The translations under genes were made by a program, and so were the position numbers. From contig JARFPW010000302.1 of assembly GCA_029288095.1 (NCBI GenBank), positions 1 through 11,696 on the forward strand: 11,696 nucleotides of DNA, written 5' to 3'. The DNA is from Gemmatimonadota bacterium (GTDB lineage Bacteria > Gemmatimonadota > Gemmatimonadetes > Palauibacterales > Palauibacteraceae). The stretch's first letter is position 1. Every line of letters starts with the position of its first letter. The notes under the pieces are model-generated. The model ran no database searches. It had not been told where the DNA came from and saw only the letters and a list, made by a program, of their open reading frames with translations. This document shows positions 1 through 6,147 of the stretch, in pieces.

Positions 1-999
1 ACTCTGGCCCGATTGCGGAACAGGGACCCCGTCTTTCGACGCCTTGAGGGCCCCGACGGGATCACGGTGTACCAGCCGCCCGTTTACCTCCCCTCAGCAT
101 ACCGACCCGGGTGGCTCAGCAGGTGGTTCAGATCTCGCAGACTGGCCCAGGCTCGCAAGTACCTGCTGCGGCAGGGCTGCGACAAGATCGTGCTCTATGT
201 GTGGCGGCCCAAGTATGCGAACGCGCTGGAGCTGGTGCCCCACGATGCCAGCGTGTATCACATCGTGGACGAGTACAGTTTCTCGCAGGAGGACCCTCCC
301 ACGTCCGAGGAAGAACTTGGGTTGATTCGATCGGCCGACGAATTGATCGTTCATTCCCCAGCCTTGATGGACAAGAAGGGCCGTGGCGGATCCACTTCAT
401 ACATCCCGAACGGCGTCGACTACCACGCCTTTTCCACGTCATGTGCGGAACCGGTGGATCTAGAAGGGATTCCCCGCCCACGCATCGGGTATTGTGGATA
501 CCTGAAACATCAGTTGGATTGGGATCTGTTGACCGAACTCATTGAGCGGCACTCGCAATACTCCTGGGTATTCGTGGGCGCGCTGGCTCACAAAGACCTC
601 GCCGGCCGGATCGAGGACCTCGATGGTCGACCCTATGTGCACTTTCTCGGAGGTAAGACGTCGCAGGAACTAGCCTGCTACCCTCAACACTTCGACGTCT
701 GCATCATGCCCTACACACAGGACGCATATACGCGTTACATCTTTCCGCTCAAGCTACACGAATACCTGGCCTCCGGACGGCCAACGGTCGGGACTCCGAT
801 TCGGTCGCTGTTGGAATACGAGGAAATCATCGAGCTCGCCGATGGCATCGACGGGTGGTCGCGTGCCCTCGAGAGGTCTCTCGCTGCTGCTGCCTCCACG
901 CCAGAACGAGTCGAGGAGAGACGGCAGGTAGCCCGGGCGTTTGACTGGGATACGCTGGCCGATCAAGTAGACGAGCTACTCGGCGACGCCGTACGCTAA
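1..999 (+). CDS. GT-B glycosyltransferase (family 4-like), 5' end cut off by the window
   Basis: Probable cytoplasmic glycosyltransferase that transfers a sugar from a nucleotide donor to a growing lipid-linked glycan. The frame is open from base 1 to the TAA at 997-999. The first possible start is TTG at 13, but it lacks a ribosome binding site and the usual N-terminal Rossmann start is missing, so a few dozen residues probably lie outside the window. Counting from TTG 13, VDEYSF (85-90) resembles the VDDY segment of TuaH-like glycosyltransferases. IPNGVD (131-136) is the typical linker into the donor domain, IGYCGYL (158-164) opens the second Rossmann fold, and FPLKLHEYLASGRP (244-257) is the nucleotide-sugar binding segment with E250. 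The last conserved piece is the C-terminal helix FDWDTLA (310-316). Family membership is firm; donor and acceptor sugars cannot be read. It ends 210 bp before the next gene on the same strand and is probably the tail of an upstream operon. Confidence 0.85.
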   Translation, partial: TLARLRNRDPVFRRLEGPDGITVYQPPVYLPSAYRPGWLSRWFRSRRLAQARKYLLRQGCDKIVLYVWRPKYANALELVPHDASVYHIVDEYSFSQEDPPTSEEELGLIRSADELIVHSPALMDKKGRGGSTSYIPNGVDYHAFSTSCAEPVDLEGIPRPRIGYCGYLKHQLDWDLLTELIERHSQYSWVFVGALAHKDLAGRIEDLDGRPYVHFLGGKTSQELACYPQHFDVCIMPYTQDAYTRYIFPLKLHEYLASGRPTVGTPIRSLLEYEEIIELADGIDGWSRALERSLAAAASTPERVEERRQVARAFDWDTLADQVDELLGDAVR

Positions 1000-1092
1000 T
1001 CTGTCGGCCCCTCCCTGCGCCGTCACGGTTGTAGAACGCGCGCCACATCATATTTGTCCGACATTCCTAACAGCTTGATGTCACTGAACTTA

Positions 1093-1114
1093 GTATAGAG
1101 GTATACCCCTTGCC
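1093..1114 (+). promoter_or_regulatory. Weak candidate promoter/operator before the lipoprotein-glycosyltransferase pair
   Basis: This is an AT-rich patch in an otherwise GC-rich spacer. GTATA (1093-1097) and TATAC (1102-1106) form a perfect 5-bp inverted repeat around GAGG. Overlapping it, AGGTATA-CCCC-TTGCC (1099-1114) keeps the sigma-54 core of GG, ten bases, GC (GG 1100-1101, GC 1112-1113) and the TTGC box, but matches only about 7 of 12 consensus positions. No well spaced -35/-10 pair was found (TTGATG at 1075 has no good -10 at 16-18 bp). Tentative. Confidence 0.25.
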
Positions 1115-1160
1115 TTCATCGAATGCGTGTGCCCACCAGGACAGGCGCGCCATCTACCTC

Positions 1161-1177
1161 CGCCACAGCTTGTGGCG
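1161..1177 (+). promoter_or_regulatory. Perfect 7-bp hairpin in the leader of the lipoprotein gene
   Basis: CGCCACA (1161-1167), loop GCT, TGTGGCG (1171-1177). The stem is perfect and lies 32 bp before the chosen ATG at 1210. No T-run follows, so it is not an intrinsic terminator for the upstream glycosyltransferase. If transcription begins near 1100-1125 it lies in the 5' leader and could affect translation or mRNA stability. It would be translated if the lipoprotein began at ATG 1123, which argues mildly for the later start. Confidence 0.35.
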
Positions 1178-1209
1178 TGGATTCAAGGGGTCGGCCGAAA
1201 GGGCTTAAA

Positions 1210-1770
1210 ATGAACAGCCACACCGTTGCACTCGCTGTCGGAATGGTCGGAATTGCCTTGACTGCATGTGGCGATGCACCGACCGATCCTGTCGCCCCGA
1301 CCGAACTGACCCAGCTTGCTATCGAGCCCAGCACTCCTATCTCGGACAACGACCCCACCGGAATGGTCATTCTCACTGTGTTTGGCGGTGAGGCGACCGG
1401 GACGGTCACAGTGGAGGTCTGCGCCGACGAGTTCGGAAGTCCGATGCCCGGCGACTACGCTTTAGATGTCGCGGCATGTGAGCAGGCGTCGGGCCGCTGG
1501 ATCGTCGCGGTAGACGATCAAGCCCGCGCCTGGGATAGACGATCCGTCAATGTGTCGACGATCATGAGATTCGGGCGGGAGGCGAGCCAGGGAGCACTTC
1601 TGTTCCGGGCTTCATATGAGGCGCCAGAGAACGGAAAATCGGAAAGCGTCCCGGCCTGTCCCTGGACCCTCGCCGAGGGATCTGACGTAGGCGTCCGTTG
1701 CACCTCCAGAAACGAAATCCAACTACTGCCCGGCATCCGCTCAGGACACGGAGCGGCCGCAGCCTTCTGA
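1210..1770 (+). CDS. Small Cys-rich predicted lipoprotein of unknown function
   Basis: I do not recognise a family. Read from ATG 1210 the product is 186 aa: a hydrophobic signal stretch (residues 5-18), lipobox L-T-A-C with the lipidated Cys at 20, a Pro/Asp/Thr linker (21-34), and a probably beta-rich exported domain. Four further cysteines (71, 90, 150, 164) could form two disulfides, consistent with export. The tail ends GAAAAF. ATG 1210 is chosen because AAAGGG (1198-1203) sits 6 nt before it. That start gives a signal peptide without Lys or Arg, so GTG 1177 (adding RGRPKGLK) or ATG 1123 remain possible. Its TGA overlaps the ATG of the next glycosyltransferase (TGATG, 1768-1772), so the two are probably translationally coupled. 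It may be an outer-membrane accessory of the glycan pathway, but that rests on context only. Confidence 0.7.
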   Translation: MNSHTVALAVGMVGIALTACGDAPTDPVAPTELTQLAIEPSTPISDNDPTGMVILTVFGGEATGTVTVEVCADEFGSPMPGDYALDVAACEQASGRWIVAVDDQARAWDRRSVNVSTIMRFGREASQGALLFRASYEAPENGKSESVPACPWTLAEGSDVGVRCTSRNEIQLLPGIRSGHGAAAAF

Positions 1771-2978
1771 TGCGGCATCGTTTGCTGTTCGCCAGCCAGA
1801 CATTGCCGTATCCGCCGGATAGCGGAGTAAAGGTTCGTGCCTTTCACACACTCAGGATTCTAAGCAGAGCGTTCGACGTTACAGCGCTCTGCTTCTTCCG
1901 CCGCCGCCAAACCGGTGGTCCGGAAGGAGTCCAGGCCGCTCTCGATGGACTGCGTGAGTTCGCCAGCGTAACCGCGTTTCCGATACCTCAGGAATGGTCT
2001 CGGTCAAGGCGAGTCCGAGATCATCTTGCGAGCATTCTCGGCCGCCGACCCTATACGGATTTTGTGTTCTCCGACAAGTCCTTTCGGGCAGCCTTCGAGG
2101 AGCACGTCCGAGGGGGCAACTACAGTGTCGTCCATCTGGAAAGCCAGTCGCTCAGCAGATATGCGGAAGGCGGGACCGGCCTGCCGACCGTCTGCGTTCA
2201 TCATAACGTCGAGTCCGGCTTACTGAGGCGCCGAGCAGAGGTCCAGGGCAACCGCGTAACCGCGGCGTATCTGAGGCACCAGGCTGAGTTGCTCCGCTCC
2301 GCGGAGAGCGCGAGGGCCCCGGAATTCGACTTGAACATTGCGGTGTCCGACGAGGACAAAGACGAATTCACATCCATTGCGCCAACCGCCAGATTCAGGA
2401 CCCTGCCAAATGGCGTGGACACCGAGTTCTTTCAACCGGCTGATGTGCACACGAACGGGATCGCGCTGCTTGGAGGAACAGACTGGTTCCCCAACCTCGA
2501 CGGGTTGAAGTACTTCGCCGATGCGATCCTTCCGCGCATCAGGCAGCGCATTCCCGATGTGCGGGTAGTGAGCGTTGGGCGTGCGCGAGAGGCGGAGATC
2601 AAGGAGTACCGGAGGGCCGGCATCGAGCTTACCGGCTACGTCGATGACATTCGACCGTGGATTCAAGGGGCGCGGTGCGTGGTCGTGCCGCTTCGCGCCG
2701 GTGGCGGGAGTCGTCTCAAAATTCTCGACGCGTGGGCTATGGGGCGACCGGTCGTAACTACCAGCATCGGCTGCGAAGGCCTGAATGCGCTGGACGGAGC
2801 GAATTCTCTGGTACGAGATGATCCGGAGTCATTCGCGGACGCCGTACTCAGAGTGCTGGAAGAGCCCGACCTCGAAAAGCGACTGTCCACCGGTGGACGC
2901 TCGATGGTCGTCGACTCTTACTCGTGGGACGCTATCGGCCAGCGGATGATCACAACTTACGAGAGTCTGCTGCAGTAG
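1770..2978 (+). CDS. GT4-type GT-B glycosyltransferase with altered EX7E motif
   Basis: A 402-aa cytoplasmic glycosyltransferase, full length for the family. The N-terminal acceptor domain begins with the typical PYPPDSGVKVRAFH (13-26). HHNVES (144-149) is a conserved segment in this branch. LPNGVDTEFF (212-221) is the interdomain linker, LLGGTDWFPN (233-242) starts the donor Rossmann fold, and PLRAGGGSRLKILDAWAMGRP (about 307-327) is the donor-binding segment followed by TSIGCEGL (331-338). In many GT4 enzymes this segment reads EX7E. Here the first position is Gly312, as is common in the GGGxRLKILE branch, and the second is Asp320 instead of Glu, a conservative change. ATG 1770 is preferred over an upstream in-frame ATG at 1698 because the conserved N-terminus starts there and it overlaps the previous stop. 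Its TAG ends 2 bp before the stop of the convergent ABC gene. The sugar transferred is unknown. Confidence 0.88.
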   Translation: MRHRLLFASQTLPYPPDSGVKVRAFHTLRILSRAFDVTALCFFRRRQTGGPEGVQAALDGLREFASVTAFPIPQEWSRSRRVRDHLASILGRRPYTDFVFSDKSFRAAFEEHVRGGNYSVVHLESQSLSRYAEGGTGLPTVCVHHNVESGLLRRRAEVQGNRVTAAYLRHQAELLRSAESARAPEFDLNIAVSDEDKDEFTSIAPTARFRTLPNGVDTEFFQPADVHTNGIALLGGTDWFPNLDGLKYFADAILPRIRQRIPDVRVVSVGRAREAEIKEYRRAGIELTGYVDDIRPWIQGARCVVVPLRAGGGSRLKILDAWAMGRPVVTTSIGCEGLNALDGANSLVRDDPESFADAVLRVLEEPDLEKRLSTGGRSMVVDSYSWDAIGQRMITTYESLLQ

Positions 2979-2984
2979 TACTAC
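2975..2984. repeat. 10-bp palindrome spanning two convergent stop codons
   Basis: GTAGTACTAC is a perfect palindrome holding the TAG of the glycosyltransferase (2976-2978) and the TAG of the ABC gene on the other strand (2981-2983). Only two bases separate the coding regions, so there is no room for separate terminators and the convergent transcripts probably run into each other. The symmetry may simply follow from two TAG stops meeting head to head. Confidence 0.6.
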
Positions 2985-4717
2985 GCGGACCGTCCGGCAG
3001 ACAGCTGGCGGACCGACCCTCCCTCCACCTCGTATACGATATCGGCGACTTCGCGCATCGCCGCCTGATGGCTGATAGCCACTATGGTAACTTCCTTCTT
3101 GAGCTCCGTGAGCGTCTGGCAGATTGCCGCCTCGGTTTCAGGGTCGAGCGCCGTCGTCGCTTCGTCGAGGATCAGCAACCGCGGGCGCTCGACGAGCGCG
3201 CGGGCGATCGCGATGCGTTGCCGCTGGCCGCCCGACAGCTTTCCGCCACGCTCACCGATCGTGTGGTCGAGAACGTCGGGCAAGCATAGCACGAAGGGCC
3301 ATGCGCCCGCGGCGCGCAGAGCATGTTCCACCTCATCGTCCGGGATTGAGTCATTCCCCAACGTCACGTTACGACGAATCGAGTCGTGAAACAGAAGGAG
3401 TTCCTGGGGCACGTATCCCAGTCCCTCCCTCCAGGACTGACGATCAAACTTAGCGAGGTCTACACCATCAACCAGAATCTGTCCGGCCGCAGGCGTCAGC
3501 AGGCCCGTCAGGAGATCTACCAGGGTCGTCTTTCCGCTACCGGAAGGTCCCACGATTGCCACGAATTGTCCGGAGGGGATTTCGATCTGAACATCGTGCA
3601 GGACCTGGTGATCGCCATAGGAGAAGCTGACGCCGTGAAACTCGACACCGTCGACGATCTGATCTGGGGCCAGCAGGCGGCCTGACTCAGCCTCCTCCGC
3701 CTTCTCCGCAGCCCAGATCAGTGCCTCGATAGACAGGAAAGCTCCCTCCCCCGTCGACATGGACTGGTATCGGTGCTGAGATTGGTTCAGTCCACCGACA
3801 AGCCGCCAGAAAAGGAAGGCGAGCACCAGGACACTCGGGAAGGGTGTTGACGTGAAGCTCAGCGTGAGACCGAGGCCGATCGCCAGCACGGCGACCAGGA
3901 TGGGCTCCTGGGAGGCAAGCATACTCTCCACCGCAGCAACCTGCTTTCGCTGCGCGGTGTTGTACCCCTCTGTCTCACGTTCAAGGAGTGGCAGCAGGAA
4001 CGGCTCCCGTGCCATCGACTTGACGGGCTTGATTCCGGGAAGTGCCTCGGTGAGTCGAGCGACTAGATCGCGCATCGTCCGTGCCTGTTCAACCCCCGCG
4101 TGCCGGGCGGCGGTCACCAGCTTTCGGAGGGCGAACAGTATGGCGCCGCCGGCAACCAGCGCGGCCAGCGCGACCTGCCAGGAGATCAGGACAACGAAGC
4201 CGGCATACACCGTCACCTGGATCAACCCCGCCAACGCGGCACACGCTTCCCGGTAACCCATCGCGGCTCGGTGCGCTTCCGAGCTGATTGCGTTCGAGAA
4301 GTGCCCCGTAGGCCTGCTTACGAAGAACTCCCAGTCCGCCCGCATTACGCTGCGAATCAGACGGAGTCTGAGATCCATACCGACGCGCGCCGTGACGAAC
4401 CCGGCTTCGCGCATCGCCAACCACTTGAAGACTCCCTTCAGCGAGATGGCTGACACGACGACTCCGAGCAACACCGGCAGGGTCGTGGGAAGGCCGATCG
4501 CGTTCAGCACGGATCCCACCGCCTGGGAGATGTCCGACTGCTCCGCCGCCGTCTGGCCCAGGCTCAACTCGAGAACCGGAAGTAGCCCCGCTATGCCGAC
4601 GCCGTCCGCCAGGCCCGCCCCGACGAACAGGAAGATCATTCGGACAGTGCGGGCAGGATACGCGCTCGCGAAGTAGTCGAAGAAGCGTCTGGCGGTAGGC
4701 CTCAGCATGACAGCCAT
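2981..4717 (-). CDS. ABC exporter half-transporter (fused membrane and ATPase domains)
   Basis: A 578-aa fused ABC exporter, the usual length for MsbA/PglK-type half-transporters that act as homodimers and flip or export lipids or lipid-linked glycans across the inner membrane. The membrane domain spans about residues 25-330, with hydrophobic segments near 28-50, 80-100, 158-200 and 272-308. The ATPase domain has Walker A GPSGSGKT (390-397), Q-loop Gln438, signature LSGGQ (494-498), Walker B LLILDE (514-519) and H-loop His550. All catalytic residues are present, so it should be an active ATPase. The ATG at 4717 directly abuts the TAG of the epimerase gene and lacks its own clear ribosome binding site, which indicates coupled translation. 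ATG 4708 is an alternative start. With no Wzx flippase in view, it is the best candidate for moving the repeat unit or polymer, but the substrate is inferred from context only. Confidence 0.9.
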   Translation of the reverse strand: MAVMLRPTARRFFDYFASAYPARTVRMIFLFVGAGLADGVGIAGLLPVLELSLGQTAAEQSDISQAVGSVLNAIGLPTTLPVLLGVVVSAISLKGVFKWLAMREAGFVTARVGMDLRLRLIRSVMRADWEFFVSRPTGHFSNAISSEAHRAAMGYREACAALAGLIQVTVYAGFVVLISWQVALAALVAGGAILFALRKLVTAARHAGVEQARTMRDLVARLTEALPGIKPVKSMAREPFLLPLLERETEGYNTAQRKQVAAVESMLASQEPILVAVLAIGLGLTLSFTSTPFPSVLVLAFLFWRLVGGLNQSQHRYQSMSTGEGAFLSIEALIWAAEKAEEAESGRLLAPDQIVDGVEFHGVSFSYGDHQVLHDVQIEIPSGQFVAIVGPSGSGKTTLVDLLTGLLTPAAGQILVDGVDLAKFDRQSWREGLGYVPQELLLFHDSIRRNVTLGNDSIPDDEVEHALRAAGAWPFVLCLPDVLDHTIGERGGKLSGGQRQRIAIARALVERPRLLILDEATTALDPETEAAICQTLTELKKEVTIVAISHQAAMREVADIVYEVEGGSVRQLSAGRSA

Positions 4718-5725
4718 CTACGCATGGTAGGTGCGGTACCAGTCATAGAATCGTCCGATTCCCTCACGGATCGGAGTCGCGGGAAGCGAACCGATCACGC
4801 GTGCCAGAGATGCCGTGTCCGCTCGCGTCGACGGTACATCCCCCGGCTGCATGGGCAATAGACTGCGCTCGGCCGACCGGCCTGTCAGGCCCTCGATGAT
4901 CTCGATTACTTCTCCAATCCGAACAGGCTGGTGGGTTCCGATGTTGAAGACCTGGAAGGGAGCTGCAGAGGACGCGGGGTCCGGATCCTCCCCGGACCAG
5001 TCGGGATTGCCTTCCGGGATTTCATCGACCAGGGACACCACACATTCTACCGCATCATCGATGTACGTAAAGTCGCGTTCCATGTCGCCACGATTGAACA
5101 GCAGCACCGGCTCGCCATCATCGATGGCTTTCACGAATTTCCACATCGCCATATCCGGCCTACCCCACGGACCGTAGACAGTAAAGAACCTCAGCCCGGT
5201 CGTCGGCAGCTCGAACAGGTCACTGTACGAGTGCGCCATCGCCTCGTTCGCCATCTTGGTCGCCGCATACAGGCTCAGGGGATGGCTCACCGAGTCGTGG
5301 GTGGAAAAAGGCTGCCTGGTGTTCGCACCGTAGACCGAACTGCTGGAGGCGTAAAGCAGGTGTTTCACGCCCGTGTTTCTGCAGCCCTCCAGCACCGTGA
5401 GAAACCCTGAGATGTTGCTGTCGATATATGCGAACGGATTCTCGAGCGAGTACCTAACGCCTGCCTGTGCGGCAAGATGCACGACTACGTCGAACCCCCC
5501 CTTGGAGAACACCGTCGCCATCGCCTCGCGGTCGGCCAGGTCGATCTGGTCGAAGGTAAACGCGCCGTGCGCCCGAAGGTTGTCGAGCCGTGCCCGTTTC
5601 AGCGCTACGTCGTAGTAGTCGTTGAGATTGTCGATTCCGTGGACGCTGTCGGATCGGGCCAGCAGCTCCGTGGCCACATGAGACCCGATAAACCCGGCAG
5701 CGCCGGTAACGAGGATTTTAGGCAA
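4718..5725 (-). CDS. NAD-dependent UDP-glucuronate 4-epimerase family protein
   Basis: Extended short-chain dehydrogenase/epimerase, about 335 aa, expected to interconvert UDP-glucuronate and UDP-galacturonate in the cytoplasm and so supply an acidic sugar for the glycan. Numbered from TTG 5725, ILVTGAAGFIGSH (about 4-16) is the NAD-binding GxxGxxG. LAAQAGVRYS is the following conserved block, and SSSVYG (128-133) with Tyr153 and Lys157 of YAATK forms the catalytic Ser/Tyr/Lys set. RFFTVYGPWGRPDMA and MQPGDVPSTRAD are hallmarks of the CapI/LpsL-type uronate epimerases. An in-frame GTG at 5734 is the outermost start, but it sits inside the ribosome binding site TGAGGAG. TTG 5725, 8 nt after GAGGAG, is better spaced and gives a typical N-terminus (PKILVTG). 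It is the first gene of a two-gene operon with the ABC transporter. A related C4- or C5-modified UDP-sugar substrate cannot be excluded. Confidence 0.9.
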   Translation of the reverse strand: MPKILVTGAAGFIGSHVATELLARSDSVHGIDNLNDYYDVALKRARLDNLRAHGAFTFDQIDLADREAMATVFSKGGFDVVVHLAAQAGVRYSLENPFAYIDSNISGFLTVLEGCRNTGVKHLLYASSSSVYGANTRQPFSTHDSVSHPLSLYAATKMANEAMAHSYSDLFELPTTGLRFFTVYGPWGRPDMAMWKFVKAIDDGEPVLLFNRGDMERDFTYIDDAVECVVSLVDEIPEGNPDWSGEDPDPASSAAPFQVFNIGTHQPVRIGEVIEIIEGLTGRSAERSLLPMQPGDVPSTRADTASLARVIGSLPATPIREGIGRFYDWYRTYHA

Positions 5726-5733
5726 AGAAAACA

Positions 5734-5740
5734 CTCCTCA
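5734..5740 (-). promoter_or_regulatory. Ribosome binding site that decides the epimerase start
   Basis: The minus strand reads TGAGGAG (5740 to 5734), then eight bases, then TTG at 5725-5723. The outermost in-frame start codon, GTG 5734-5732, shares its first base with this purine run, so a ribosome positioned on the site should use TTG 5725. Confidence 0.7.
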
Positions 5741-5753
5741 AAGATGGCTTTGC

Positions 5754-5765
5754 AGTAACGTTACT
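5754..5765. promoter_or_regulatory. Perfect 12-bp palindrome, possible operator
   Basis: AGTAACGTTACT is self-complementary over all 12 bases and ends 14 bp before the ribosome binding site of the epimerase gene. A protein bound here would block the operon, or in mRNA it could form a short stem near the ribosome binding site. No second copy was seen in the window. Confidence 0.4.
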
Positions 5766-5807
5766 CGAATCTAGTACGCTTTCCTGCGCAAGGGCCGCTC
5801 CGTAATC

Positions 5808-5858
5808 CGGATCGCCGGACGGGCGCTCCCTGCTTCCCGGGTCGCGGTCCGGGATCCG
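5808..5858 (-). promoter_or_regulatory. Long bulged stem-loop at the head of the predicted epimerase/ABC leader
   Basis: On the plus strand CGGATC-G-CCGGAC (5808-5820) pairs with GTCCGGGATCCG (5847-5858): 12 base pairs, one bulged base (5814) and a 26-nt loop that is GC-rich. Read on the minus strand, it begins about 6 nt after the transcription start predicted from the sigma-54 box at 5875-5890, so it would cap the 5' end of the transcript. No U-run follows on either strand, so it is not a standard terminator. It could be a stabilising leader structure, a protein or RNA binding site, or part of an unrecognised cis-regulatory RNA. Confidence 0.5.
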
Positions 5859-5874
5859 TCGCGCCGACGCCTAC

Positions 5875-5890
5875 TGCAAGCTCCGTCCCA
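5875..5890 (-). promoter_or_regulatory. Predicted sigma-54 (RpoN) promoter for the epimerase/ABC operon
   Basis: The minus strand reads TGGGACG-GAGC-TTGCA. Against the known sigma-54 consensus TGGCACG-N4-TTGCW this is 11 of 12 matches, and the invariant GG (5889-5888) and GC (5877-5876) are separated by exactly ten bases. The predicted start is near 5864, giving a leader of about 140 nt before TTG 5725. Sigma-54 promoters need an enhancer-binding ATPase, and inverted repeats 130-220 bp upstream (5992-6083) are in the right place for it. No activator gene lies in the window. A weaker GG-N10-GC match (CGGAGCG-GCCC-TTGCG, 5802-5787) lies downstream. Confidence 0.6.
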
Positions 5891-5938
5891 TCGCAAACGC
5901 TGCACTTGTTGTCACCACCTGAAGTTTCTGACCCTTCC

Positions 5939-5957
5939 CAAGCCCACCCCAGGCTTG
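5939..5957. promoter_or_regulatory. 6-bp hairpin in the divergent spacer
   Basis: CAAGCC (5939-5944), seven-base loop, GGCTTG (5952-5957): a perfect short stem. It lies about 50 bp upstream of the sigma-54 box on the minus strand. No T-run follows. The role is unknown; it could be a protein site or chance in GC-rich DNA. Confidence 0.25.
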
Positions 5958-6007
5958 ATCGACCAGGGCGGACATTTCCCATAAACGACATCTCCATAAC
6001 GCTTTAC

Positions 6008-6027
6008 GTAATAAATCGTGCGATTAC
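6008..6027. promoter_or_regulatory. AT-rich inverted repeat, possible activator-binding site
   Basis: Within an AT-rich patch (about 5980-6027), AATCG-TG-CGATT (6014-6025) is an inverted repeat with perfect 5-bp arms, and GTAAT/ATTAC flank it (6008-6012, 6023-6027). It sits about 145-165 bp upstream of the start predicted from the sigma-54 box, the normal distance for an enhancer site. It could equally be part of a promoter for the plus-strand toroid lipoprotein, whose ATG is 120 bp away. Confidence 0.3.
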
Positions 6028-6061
6028 TGGAGACGGCGGTCCGACCGGAACGATTCTCGAA

Positions 6062-6083
6062 TTCAGGACAGTTGACAGCTGAA
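6062..6083. promoter_or_regulatory. Inverted repeat enclosing a direct repeat
   Basis: TTCAG (6062-6066) and CTGAA (6079-6083) are inverted repeats around GACAG-TT-GACAG, a 5-base direct repeat with 7-bp period. A perfect TTGACA (6072-6077) lies inside, but no acceptable -10 box follows at 16-18 bp, so a sigma-70 promoter for the plus-strand gene is not well supported. Candidate operator or enhancer site. Confidence 0.25.
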
Positions 6084-6147
6084 GTCCTCCGAAAGTCACC
6101 GGGGTGTCTTCACATCACTGCATCGTCCAGAACTTTAGGCCCGCACA

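Noticed and set aside
5955..5985. TTGATC with CATAAA as a plus-strand promoter
   Set aside because: Spacing is 19 bp and both boxes are imperfect, and the -35 overlaps a hairpin arm.
5761..5997. 78-aa minus-strand reading frame in the divergent spacer
   Set aside because: It overlaps the predicted sigma-54 promoter and leader hairpin, has no ribosome binding site or recognisable domain, and its Gly/Arg/Pro-rich composition is typical of chance frames in GC-rich DNA.
6066..6079. GG-N10-GC on the plus strand as a second sigma-54 promoter
   Set aside because: Only the GG and GC match; the TTGC box is CAGC and the -24 box is poor, so it is expected by chance.
6072..6100. Perfect TTGACA as a sigma-70 -35 box for the toroid gene
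   Set aside because: No acceptable -10 hexamer at 16-18 bp; the match is part of an inverted/direct repeat and may be chance.
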